From NCBI GenBank assembly GCA_034409055.1, contig DAOUMU010000131.1:1-58951 (forward strand): DNA of 58,951 bases. The letters are read 5' to 3'. How positions within the stretch are numbered: position 1 is the stretch's first letter; every line of letters begins with the position of its first letter. Below the pieces are notes generated by a model. The model worked only from the letters and a program-made list of their open reading frames with translations. It was not told the origin of the DNA and made no database searches. Positions 1-8,853 of the stretch are shown here, piece after piece. The translations under genes were made by a program, and so were the position numbers. The DNA comes from DAOUMU01 sp034409055. GTDB taxonomy: Bacteria > Chloroflexota > Anaerolineae > 4572-78 > J111.

Positions 1-150
1 TATATTGACATAAAGCGTGAATCCATTTGGCAAGATCTAGTTTTTGCTGATATCGAGAGCTACTGTATATAGGGATTTTGGCCTTTTTTAAGCTCAAATC
101 CCTACATCTAGTGGCTGAGTAGTTACACTTTGCTCATAGTGAGTAGAATC

Positions 151-3100
151 ATGGCTACTTGTCCAAATTGTGGCACAGAAAATAAAGAAGCCGCCTCATT
201 TTGCGCCAATTGTCGCAAACCCTTGCCGAAGAAAATTGGCCGGATAGGCGCTCAAAAAGAAGTAGTAGAGCAGGTTCCCCCCTGGTTGAAATTACTCCTG
301 ACCAAATATGGCGAACCAGAGGGCCTGTTGATTGGTCTTGAACAAGAGGAGGCGTTTGGGCCAGAAGGGGCGATTCGGGATGATGTGTCTGTCCCAGCAG
401 CGGAAGATACTGAACTGACGGCCGTGCTGGAGCAGATGGCTCAAAAAGGCCCAACGCCTATGCCCGGCGATCAACTGGCCACCTCCGTGGAATGGGGGAG
501 TTATGATTCTACAGCGGAAGAACCACCCCCTCCCCCTCTAGATGATCTATTGGCGGACATGGGTACGATACAGGATGAGATGTATCAGGAACAACCTGTT
601 CAATATGCCCAACCGCCTGCCGTTGAGCCGGAACCAGGTGAACCGGAGGCGCCGGATTGGATATCTGACATTCAGGTAACCGGCCAACCAGAACCTATCC
701 CTCAAGAAGATGACAGTCCAGATTGGTTAACGGAGATAGTGCCTTCGGCTGGTGAAGCTGAACCACCACCTGGATCGTCTTCACCCGATCAGGAGGAGAT
801 TCCGGATTGGCTAACAGAAACCACCACGGACTTTGTCTCCCCAGCCCAATCTGCTTTCGTTCGAGATACTGCACCGTTGATCCCGGCCGGGGCTGAGGAT
901 GTCGACGTTCCCGATTGGTTATCAGAGGCGCTAGACACCCCGGTCATTACGGAAACTCCTGAATCCGGTCCGGTATCTGCGCCCTCTTCTCCCCCACCTT
1001 CAGCAACCGAAGCTGATGAAGATACTGCCGTCCCCGGCTGGTTATCAGAGGCTTTGGAAAGCCCGGCTCATCCAGAGACACCGACGCCCGAGCCAAGCCC
1101 AGCATATCCTTCACCTCCGTCACCTTCAGCAACCGAAGCTGATGAAGGTGTTGCCGTTCCGGACTGGCTTTTAGAGAGTTTAGAAACGTCAACCAGCCCT
1201 CCTGATTCAGCCGAACCCACTCAACAGGTCCCTGAATCGGCAGATACAGTCGCCGCTGACGTTGACGAGAGCGAGTTGGTAACAGATATTCCCGATTGGC
1301 TATCAGATATAGCGCCGCCCCCTGCTGACGAGCCGGGAGCGATGCCCCCACCCGAACCGTATGCAGTTGGCTCAGAAGCAACCGATCAGCCGATACCTGA
1401 CTGGATCGAAGCCGGGCTGGCTGATGAAGAGACGACCGAAGAAGTATCCCCGACGGATAGGGTAGACATTCCCGATTGGATTGCCGAAGGACAGTCGTCT
1501 CCCGCTGAGGTTGGGCCGCCCCAGGAAGTTACACCGTTCGTGGGCGAAACAGAGTGGCCAGACGACGTTCCCGACTGGTTAGCTACTATCGGCGAAGTAC
1601 CTGCGCCAACCGAAGCTCCCCCTGTTTCTACCCCGACTGAGGAACCTGTACCCGATTGGCTGGTTGAGACAGAAACCATGCCTACATCCACTGAAGCAGA
1701 AGAGATACCAGAGTGGCTCGCGATTGAGGAAACAGTGGCCGGGGCTGAATCGCCCCAGGAGGCCGGCATCGGGGAAGAATTGTTCGGTCAGGAGCCGCCT
1801 GATTGGTTGGTTGATACAATCCCGGAACCCTCCCCGGAAGTTGTCCAGCCACCGGCCGGGCCAGAATCACCAACCGTTCCCCCCTATGTCGATCAGCGTG
1901 TGCCCGGTTGGCTGGCAGATTTACAGATCTCATCTGCCTCGCCAACAATCATCCCCTTGCCCATACCAGATTGGCTCCAGAATATCCAGGTGTCGATTAA
2001 ACCGGCCAAAAGTTCAAGCCAGCCACCTGCCTGGTTGGAAAACCTCCAGTGGCATGCAGGTGAAGCCGTTGCTCCCACCCCAGTAGCAGATGAGGCCGAA
2101 CTATCCTATGTGGCCGACACCATAACGACCGGTCCCGACGATTGGTTGGCTGATCTTGAGGCCGCATCAGCCGCAGAACTCGATCTTCTATTCGTTGAGG
2201 ACACAGAGGTAAGCCCAGGCCCTGAACCAATTTCCGCTCCTGATATCCCGCCCCCTAAACCTGTTGCCAAGCTAAAAAGACTAAAGCCTCTGAAACGACT
2301 TTCACCCAAACCAACGTCGTCTTCCTTACCAGATTGGGTAGCCAGCCTGGTTCCTGCCAGTAGTTCAGGCCGGGAAGCAGGCAAAATAAAACCTATTTTA
2401 CCCGAATGGGTCGTCAGTTTAACTCCGCCAGCCGCCGCTTCAATGACCGCAGCAGCCGTTGTTTCTGTACCTGATTGGGCTAAAGCGTTGGTGCCGTCGG
2501 GCTTTGAGATAAAGGCCGAAAAACCGGTCGAGGCGACTCCTCGTAAGCCACTCAAAAAATTAACGGAGTTCCCAGCCGCAACACCACCAGACACATCACC
2601 TGAGAGCGGAGCAGTTGAAGAACCACCTTTGGTAGCACCCTCACCGGAAGCGGTCGAGCGTATCGAAACTATCGGCGAAATGCCTGCCGAGGTGAGTGAT
2701 TCGTTTGAGGTTGACCAGGTGCCAGACGAATCAATCGCTCCTGTGGATTGGATAGCCCAGTTCTCCCAGGTATCAACTGACACGGATGAGGCTGAAGTGA
2801 CCGATTGGTTTTTGGAAGAGGCTCCGATTGAGGAAGATGAACTGGTAGCTCAAAGATTGGATTGGCTGGTAGATACGGGTGAGGGTAAGAGGCCGCCTGT
2901 ACCGTTGGAGCAAACAGAGACGGGCGTGCCGGAAACAGAAGCAGAAATACCGGACTGGTTGCTTGAGACGCCTCAGACAACTGTTACCGAAATCCCCCTT
3001 CAGCCGGTTGAAGAAGTTGAAACACCGGCTTGGCCGTCAGAGTTACCAGAAACAACTGCTCCTGAAGAAATATCCTCCCAACCAGCGGCTGAGGCAGCAC

Positions 3101-6100
3101 CGGAAGTACCAGATTGGTTAGCAGAGGTACCTGAAGTAACCACCGCCGAAGAGACACCTGTTGAGCCAACTACTGAAGGTGAATTGGAAACGCCGGCTTG
3201 GCTAACCGGGGCACCGGCAGAACCCTCTGTTGAAGCCGTTCCGATCCCGGCAGAAGAGATCACTGAAGCAGCACCGGAAGTACCAGACTGGTTAGCAGAG
3301 ACCCCTGAAGTAACTGCGGTCGAAGACATGCCTGTTGAGCCAGTGACCGAAGACGAATTGGAAATGCCAGAATGGCTAACCGAGGCAGTGGAAGAGTCTT
3401 CTATCGAGGCAACTCCGGTTCCAGCAGAAGAGATCGGAGAAGAGGTCGAATTACCGGTCTGGCTGGCAGATTTTGCCGAACCGGCCGAAACAGAAGCAGT
3501 CTCCGCTGAAGAGGCACTGGAAATCCCGAGTTGGTTGGCAAGTGTACCCGAAGTGGCTACAACCGAGGAAATGCCTGTTGAGCCAGTAACCGAAGGCGAA
3601 TTGGGAACACCGGATTGGCGAACCGAAACACCGGAAGAGCCTTCTGCCGGGGCAGCTCCAACTCCGATAGAAGAGGCCGCTGAAGAAGAGGGCGAATTAC
3701 CGGCCTGGCTGACGGACTTTGCCGAACCGGCCGAAACAGAAGCAGCCGCCGCTGAAGAAGAATTGGAAATCCCCAGTTGGTTGGTGGGTGTACCCGGAGC
3801 GACTACCACCGAGGAAACGCCTGCTCAACCGGTTACTGAAGAAGGTGCGGATAGGTTAGATTGGCCAACAGAGTTACCCGAAGCACCTGTTACTGAGGAG
3901 ATCCCAATCCCCACAGAAGAGACCACTGAAGAAGAGGGCGAATTACCGGCCTGGCTGACAGACTTTGCCGAACCGGCCGAAACGGAAGCAGTCGCCGCTG
4001 AAGAAGAACTGGAAATCCCGAGTTGGTTAGCGGGTGTACGTGAAGTAGCCACTGTCGAGGAAACACCTGTTGAAGGTGAATTGGAAACACCGGGTTGGTT
4101 AACTGAGGTACCGGAAGAGCCGTCTGCCGAGATAGCCCCAACGCCTGGCGAAGCCACTACCGAAAAAGAATCGAAAATGCCAGATTGGTTATCTGGGTTG
4201 CCAAAAGCGCCTGACACCGGTACTTTACAAGCTCCGGCCGAACCGGCTGAAGAACCGGAAACGCCGGCGTGGTTGTCTGAGTTGCCAAAAGCGCCTGATA
4301 CCGGCGAGTTATCAGCCCCAGCGGAACCAGTAGCTGAAGAGGAATCGGAGACCCCGGAGTGGCTATTAGACCTGCCTGAAGTACCTTCTGCCGAGGTGGC
4401 TCCAGCTCCGGCGGAACCAGCGGCTGAAGAGGAACTGGAAATCCCGGCGTGGTTTTCTGAGTTGCCAGAAGCGCCTGACACCGGCGAGTTATCAGCCCCG
4501 GCGGAACCAATAGCTGAAGAGGAGCCGGAGACCCCGGAGTGGCTATTAGACCTGCCTGAAGTACCCTCTGCCGAGGCGGTTCCAGCCCCGGCGGAACCAG
4601 TGGCTGAAGAGGAACTGGAAATCCCGGCGTGGTTATCTGAGTTGCCAGAAGCGCCTGATACCGGCGAGTTATCAGCCCCGGCGGAACCAGTGGCTGAAGA
4701 GGAGCCGGAGACCCTGGAGTGGCTATTAGACCTGCCTGAAGTACCTTCTGCCGAGGTGGCTCCAGCTCCGGCGGAACCAGCGGCTGAAGAGGAACTGGAA
4801 ATCCCGGCGTGGTTATCTGAGTTGCCAGAAGCGCCTGACACCGGCGAGTTATCAGCCCCGGCGGAACCAGCGGCTGAAGAGGAACCGGAAATCCCAGAGT
4901 GGTTATTAGACCTGCCTGAAGTACCTTCTGACGAGGTGGCTCCAGCCCCGGCCGAACCAGTGGCTGAAGAAGAATTAGAAATGCCAGACTGGCTAACCGG
5001 CGAGCCTGAAGCAACCGCTGCTGAGGACGTTTCAACGCAGCCAATAACCGAAGAAGACTTAGAAGAAACATCAGCCCCGCCATCGAAAGCACCAAAGGTC
5101 CCCGATACAGGCGCCTTATTAGCCTTATCAGAACCGGGCATCGGCCCGGAACCAGAATTACCCTTTTGGCTGGCGGATCTTTCTGAAACAGTCGGTACCG
5201 AAGCAGCGCCTGCAGAGTCAATCGACGAGGAGGAACCGGGCACGGCAGATCAGTTGCCTGAGGTGTTGAAAGTGCCTAATACAGGGGCCTTGTTAGCCTT
5301 ATCAGAACCGGGCACCGACGAAATACCAGACTGGCTGGCAGGATTATCTGAAACACCTCCCGTGGAAGATGTATCCGCCCCAACAGAAGCAACCGAAGAA
5401 GAAATTGAAACATTGGACCGGTTGGCTGAAGTACCACCCGTCCCCGACACCAATGCCTTACTGGCTTTGTCGGGGTCGAGGGGTGAAACAGAAACAGATT
5501 TACCTGCTTGGCTAGCCGATCTCTCCAAAACAGTCGAAACTGGAGAAGCCCCAACTCAACCGGTGGTTGCAGAAGAAGTAGAAGTACCGGATTGGCTGAC
5601 TGAAGTCCCCGAAGCGCCGGCTGTCGAAGAGGCGCCTGCCCCACCGGCGGTTGAAGAAGAAGTAGAAATACCGGATTGGCTGGCTGAGGTCCCCGAAGCA
5701 CCGGCGGTTGAAGAAGAACTGGAAATGCCGGAGTGGCTGACTGAAGTCCCCGAAGCGCCGGCTGTCGAAGAGGTGCCTGCCCCACCGGCGGTTGAAGAAG
5801 AACTGGAAATGCCAGACTGGCTGACTGAGGACTATGAAGCACCTGCTGCCGAAGAAGCGCCTGCCCCACCGGCGGTTGAAGAAGAACTGGAAATGCCAGA
5901 CTGGTTGACTGAGGTGCCCGCCGCACCTGCTGCTGAAGAAGCGCCCGCCCCACCGGTAGTTGAAGAAGAACTGGAAATGCCAGACTGGTTGACTGAGGTG
6001 CCCACCGCACCTGCTGCCGAAGAGGCACCTGCCCAACCGGTGGTTGAAGAAGAGCTAGAAATACCAGACTGGTTGTCAGGATTGCCTGAAATAATCACTG

Positions 6101-8139
6101 CTGAAGAAGCACCTGTTCAGCCGGTCGCTGAAGAAGAAGCGGAAATCGAAGGGTTATTAGAGTTACCCGAGGGGCCTGTTGTCGAGGAGATAGTCACTGA
6201 AGAAGCACTGGAGACCCTCGACTGGCTAACTGAGGCCCCTGAAGTGCCTGCTGCTGAAGAAGCGCCTGCCCAACCGGTGGTTGAAGAAGAACTGGAAATG
6301 CCGGAGTGGCTGACTGAGGCTGAGGCTCCCGAAACACCTGTCCCACCGGCGATTGAGGAAGAACTGGAAATGCCGGAGTGGCTGACTGAGACCCCTGCCG
6401 CATCTGCTACCGAAGAGGTACCTGCCCAACCGGCGGTTGAAGAAGAGCCGGAGATGCCAGACTGGCTGGCTGAGGCTGAAGCTCCCGAAGCACCCGCAGC
6501 CGAGGAGGTTCCGGTCCAACCGATTGCTGAAGAAGAACCGGAAATGCCGGCCTGGTTAGCTGAGGCAACCGAAGAAGAGGTGACTGAGGCGGACTTGCCT
6601 CCGGCGGTGGACACACAAGATAGTTCTGATTGGTTGGCCGGCTTGAGAGAAGCAACCGAGGCGGTTGAGGCTGCTTTGCCGCCGGAAGATACTGAAGAAG
6701 GAGGAGATGCGCTCGAGCTGGAGGTCGAGCCAGAGGCGCCGGATTGGCTTAAGGGAACTGAAGATGAGATTGAAGCCCCCGCTTGGTTAAAAGATTTACC
6801 CGAGTTGGCTGAAGAAGAAACCACTTTGTCCCCTTCACCACCAGCCAGCGAAGTTCAACCAGAAGTGGACCAGGCGGAAACGCCAGGCGAACCTGGCGAT
6901 CAACCCGCTGCTCCAAAATCGTGGTTACAGGCGTTAATTCCTCCCAGTGAAGAAGAAATAGAAGACGAAGATACCAAAGTGGTCGAGTCGACCGGTGTGT
7001 TGGCCAGTCTGCTTGGTTTGCTCCCGGCGGCCAAAACAGCAGCAACCACACCGGTAACGGAGATTGGTGCTGTTCCACGTGAGGATGGAAAGGATGGGCT
7101 TCTAGAAGCAGCGCGTGAATTTCAAGCAATTGCCACGCAAGCGCCACAACCGGCCACTCTGCCAGCACCACTGGCTGAGCGCACCCGTCTGATGGGGGGG
7201 GTAGTACGGGCTATCTTGTCTCTTCTGTTTATTGGCTTGATTGCTTTGCCCCTCGTCCCAGGCTTGCAAAAAGTTGTTGATCCGGCCACGGGGCGCAAGG
7301 TACCCTGGACGGAACCGGCCGGGATTTTCTCTGAAACGTTGGACCAGCAACGTCGCCAGTTGATCAGTAGTGAATTAGGCATTATCGACTTGCAACAGCC
7401 GGGTTCGGTGGCCCTGGTTTCGTTTGATTATACCACGGCCACCCAGGGCGAAATGGAGCCGTTGGCCAGAGCCGTTATTGGCCGCTTAAGAGGCCAGGCC
7501 ATGCGAATTATCTTTATCAGCTTGGAGCCAGAAGGAGCGGCCCTGGCCCAGAACACGCTGAATCATATTCTGGCGGAGCGGGGTGAAGATTATGGCGGCG
7601 ATATGATAAACCTGGGCTATTTGCCGGGACGGCTAGCGGCCATCCGAGAGTTGGCCAGTGGTCAGAAGCCGCTATCAACCCTGAGCGACTATAAAGAGGG
7701 GCTAACATTGGCTGATGCCCAAAGAACCGGGTGGGATGATGTTAAAAATCTGAGACAAGTCGATGTGGTGGTCACCATTGCCGACAATCCGGCCACAGCC
7801 CGATGGTGGGTTGAACAAATGGAAGCAGCCCTCCGGCCGGATGACGGCCAGCGATTTTTATTGGCTGTCACCAGTGCCACGGCCGATCCATTTTTACGGC
7901 CTTATCGAGAGAGCAACCAACTGCAAGGTTTAATTTCTGGCGTCAATGGAGCCGCAGCGATTGAAGCTAGCCGGAAAAATTTTGGCCCGGCCCGGCAAAT
8001 GCTGGACAGTCAGAGCATGGCCCATTTGTTAATAGTTATTCTCATCGCCGCTGGTACCATAGCCGGCTGGATGCCTCCCGCGGATGATAATGATGTTTCT
8101 CCGTCCCACCGTGAACAAACAACAAACCAAACTGAGTGA
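151..8139 (+). CDS. Giant zinc-ribbon, PDWL-repeat, membrane-anchored protein
   Basis: Predicted product of about 2660 residues. I chose the ATG at 151 because it directly precedes a zinc ribbon with two CxxC pairs (CPNC and CANC, residues 4-24); an in-frame TTG lies 21 bases upstream. Residues of roughly 160-2250 are acidic, Pro/Glu/Ala-rich and carry about 65 copies (counted by eye) of a short motif, P-[DEA]-W-L followed by two or three polar residues and often a hydrophobic one. A hydrophobic segment near residue 2350 (7199-7262) is followed by an apparently folded domain of about 250 residues and a second hydrophobic segment near 2620 (8014-8070). The likely topology is a cytoplasmic zinc ribbon and repeat region, an external or loop domain, and a C-terminal anchor. 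It is the first gene of a four-gene operon, with 33 bases to the next gene. The repeats could be docking peptides for a partner; that is inference, and I do not recognise the family of the C-terminal domain. Confidence 0.85.
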   Translation: MATCPNCGTENKEAASFCANCRKPLPKKIGRIGAQKEVVEQVPPWLKLLLTKYGEPEGLLIGLEQEEAFGPEGAIRDDVSVPAAEDTELTAVLEQMAQKGPTPMPGDQLATSVEWGSYDSTAEEPPPPPLDDLLADMGTIQDEMYQEQPVQYAQPPAVEPEPGEPEAPDWISDIQVTGQPEPIPQEDDSPDWLTEIVPSAGEAEPPPGSSSPDQEEIPDWLTETTTDFVSPAQSAFVRDTAPLIPAGAEDVDVPDWLSEALDTPVITETPESGPVSAPSSPPPSATEADEDTAVPGWLSEALESPAHPETPTPEPSPAYPSPPSPSATEADEGVAVPDWLLESLETSTSPPDSAEPTQQVPESADTVAADVDESELVTDIPDWLSDIAPPPADEPGAMPPPEPYAVGSEATDQPIPDWIEAGLADEETTEEVSPTDRVDIPDWIAEGQSSPAEVGPPQEVTPFVGETEWPDDVPDWLATIGEVPAPTEAPPVSTPTEEPVPDWLVETETMPTSTEAEEIPEWLAIEETVAGAESPQEAGIGEELFGQEPPDWLVDTIPEPSPEVVQPPAGPESPTVPPYVDQRVPGWLADLQISSASPTIIPLPIPDWLQNIQVSIKPAKSSSQPPAWLENLQWHAGEAVAPTPVADEAELSYVADTITTGPDDWLADLEAASAAELDLLFVEDTEVSPGPEPISAPDIPPPKPVAKLKRLKPLKRLSPKPTSSSLPDWVASLVPASSSGREAGKIKPILPEWVVSLTPPAAASMTAAAVVSVPDWAKALVPSGFEIKAEKPVEATPRKPLKKLTEFPAATPPDTSPESGAVEEPPLVAPSPEAVERIETIGEMPAEVSDSFEVDQVPDESIAPVDWIAQFSQVSTDTDEAEVTDWFLEEAPIEEDELVAQRLDWLVDTGEGKRPPVPLEQTETGVPETEAEIPDWLLETPQTTVTEIPLQPVEEVETPAWPSELPETTAPEEISSQPAAEAAPEVPDWLAEVPEVTTAEETPVEPTTEGELETPAWLTGAPAEPSVEAVPIPAEEITEAAPEVPDWLAETPEVTAVEDMPVEPVTEDELEMPEWLTEAVEESSIEATPVPAEEIGEEVELPVWLADFAEPAETEAVSAEEALEIPSWLASVPEVATTEEMPVEPVTEGELGTPDWRTETPEEPSAGAAPTPIEEAAEEEGELPAWLTDFAEPAETEAAAAEEELEIPSWLVGVPGATTTEETPAQPVTEEGADRLDWPTELPEAPVTEEIPIPTEETTEEEGELPAWLTDFAEPAETEAVAAEEELEIPSWLAGVREVATVEETPVEGELETPGWLTEVPEEPSAEIAPTPGEATTEKESKMPDWLSGLPKAPDTGTLQAPAEPAEEPETPAWLSELPKAPDTGELSAPAEPVAEEESETPEWLLDLPEVPSAEVAPAPAEPAAEEELEIPAWFSELPEAPDTGELSAPAEPIAEEEPETPEWLLDLPEVPSAEAVPAPAEPVAEEELEIPAWLSELPEAPDTGELSAPAEPVAEEEPETLEWLLDLPEVPSAEVAPAPAEPAAEEELEIPAWLSELPEAPDTGELSAPAEPAAEEEPEIPEWLLDLPEVPSDEVAPAPAEPVAEEELEMPDWLTGEPEATAAEDVSTQPITEEDLEETSAPPSKAPKVPDTGALLALSEPGIGPEPELPFWLADLSETVGTEAAPAESIDEEEPGTADQLPEVLKVPNTGALLALSEPGTDEIPDWLAGLSETPPVEDVSAPTEATEEEIETLDRLAEVPPVPDTNALLALSGSRGETETDLPAWLADLSKTVETGEAPTQPVVAEEVEVPDWLTEVPEAPAVEEAPAPPAVEEEVEIPDWLAEVPEAPAVEEELEMPEWLTEVPEAPAVEEVPAPPAVEEELEMPDWLTEDYEAPAAEEAPAPPAVEEELEMPDWLTEVPAAPAAEEAPAPPVVEEELEMPDWLTEVPTAPAAEEAPAQPVVEEELEIPDWLSGLPEIITAEEAPVQPVAEEEAEIEGLLELPEGPVVEEIVTEEALETLDWLTEAPEVPAAEEAPAQPVVEEELEMPEWLTEAEAPETPVPPAIEEELEMPEWLTETPAASATEEVPAQPAVEEEPEMPDWLAEAEAPEAPAAEEVPVQPIAEEEPEMPAWLAEATEEEVTEADLPPAVDTQDSSDWLAGLREATEAVEAALPPEDTEEGGDALELEVEPEAPDWLKGTEDEIEAPAWLKDLPELAEEETTLSPSPPASEVQPEVDQAETPGEPGDQPAAPKSWLQALIPPSEEEIEDEDTKVVESTGVLASLLGLLPAAKTAATTPVTEIGAVPREDGKDGLLEAAREFQAIATQAPQPATLPAPLAERTRLMGGVVRAILSLLFIGLIALPLVPGLQKVVDPATGRKVPWTEPAGIFSETLDQQRRQLISSELGIIDLQQPGSVALVSFDYTTATQGEMEPLARAVIGRLRGQAMRIIFISLEPEGAALAQNTLNHILAERGEDYGGDMINLGYLPGRLAAIRELASGQKPLSTLSDYKEGLTLADAQRTGWDDVKNLRQVDVVVTIADNPATARWWVEQMEAALRPDDGQRFLLAVTSATADPFLRPYRESNQLQGLISGVNGAAAIEASRKNFGPARQMLDSQSMAHLLIVILIAAGTIAGWMPPADDNDVSPSHREQTTNQTE
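4260..4980 (+). repeat. 180-bp tandem repeat inside the giant gene
   Basis: Near-identical blocks recur every 180 bases, for example at 4381, 4561, 4741 and 4921, encoding a 60-residue unit that contains two tryptophan motifs (PAWLSEL and PEWLLDL). The high nucleotide identity points to recent unequal recombination or slippage. Confidence 0.85.
5570..6100 (+). repeat. 84-bp tandem repeat inside the giant gene
   Basis: A second array with an 84-base (28-residue) period is clearest between 5809, 5893 and 5977, where the unit starts with MPDWLTE. The period differs from that of the upstream array, so the repeat region has expanded at least twice independently. Confidence 0.8.
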
Positions 8140-8172
8140 ACGAACCAGATTAATCTTTAATCCAGGTCAAAG

Positions 8173-8838
8173 ATGATGAGTACAATTGGTCCACTTATTG
8201 CTGCCGTCCTGACCATTATGGTGTTCAGTTACATTCTCGGCGACAATGTTCTTTTTAAATTAGCTACCCATATCTTTGTTGGAGTGGCTGTAGGCTACGC
8301 TATTATTGTTATCTGGTACGAGGTTTTTGCCCGGGCTGTTAGCTCCGGTAATATCGTCAGTGTGTTGCCAGCCCTATTTTTATGTTTCTTACTTATCTTT
8401 AAGATCCGGCCTACGCAAGGTCAAGTGACCAATGCGTTGGGGAGTATTGCCCTGGCTTTTGTCCTGGGCGTGGGCGCAGCGCTGGCTATTGGCGGTGCTG
8501 TATTCGGTACCTTGTTACCCCAAGTTTCAACAATGACTGATATATCGCTCAATCCTAACCATTACTCAGACACAGAAAATGAGGTGGGGCTGGTGATTTG
8601 GCTCAATAATATCATCATTGTGTTGGGAACGGTTGGTACCTTCTTCTATTTTACCTTTGCTGTCAGAGCGCATGGGTTACTGGGTGGTTTGCGTGAGGGC
8701 TTTGTCAGATTCTGGGCCGGAATGGGCCGGCTAATGATTATTTTTACCCTGGGCGCTCTGTTTGCCAATACGGTTAGCTCTCGGGTAGCCCTCCTTGTTT
8801 CCCGTTTGCAATTCTTGGCCAGCTTTTTTGGTGGATGA
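8173..8838 (+). CDS. Polytopic membrane protein of the MutL-like module
   Basis: This 221-residue protein is almost entirely hydrophobic, with about six predicted membrane segments: near residues 5-20, 25-50, 58-75, 85-115, 140-165 and 185-205. A short polar loop lies at about residues 118-138. I see no catalytic motif and cannot name the family. It starts 33 bases after the giant repeat protein and ends 15 bases before the MutL-like gene, so it is probably co-transcribed with both. A second ATG follows at once (8176) and either could be used; a weak AGG precedes them. Its place between a membrane-anchored scaffold and a soluble ASKHA protein suggests a membrane platform for the complex, which is inference. 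Confidence 0.8.
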   Translation: MMSTIGPLIAAVLTIMVFSYILGDNVLFKLATHIFVGVAVGYAIIVIWYEVFARAVSSGNIVSVLPALFLCFLLIFKIRPTQGQVTNALGSIALAFVLGVGAALAIGGAVFGTLLPQVSTMTDISLNPNHYSDTENEVGLVIWLNNIIIVLGTVGTFFYFTFAVRAHGLLGGLREGFVRFWAGMGRLMIIFTLGALFANTVSSRVALLVSRLQFLASFFGG

Positions 8839-8853
8839 ACCTTCAAGCTAGAC

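Noticed and set aside
3825..5243. Minus-strand frame of 472 codons rich in Ser, Gly and Ala opposite the giant gene
   Set aside because: It arises from the repeat's codon bias; it has no ribosome-binding site and its composition mirrors the complement of the Pro/Glu/Ala repeat.
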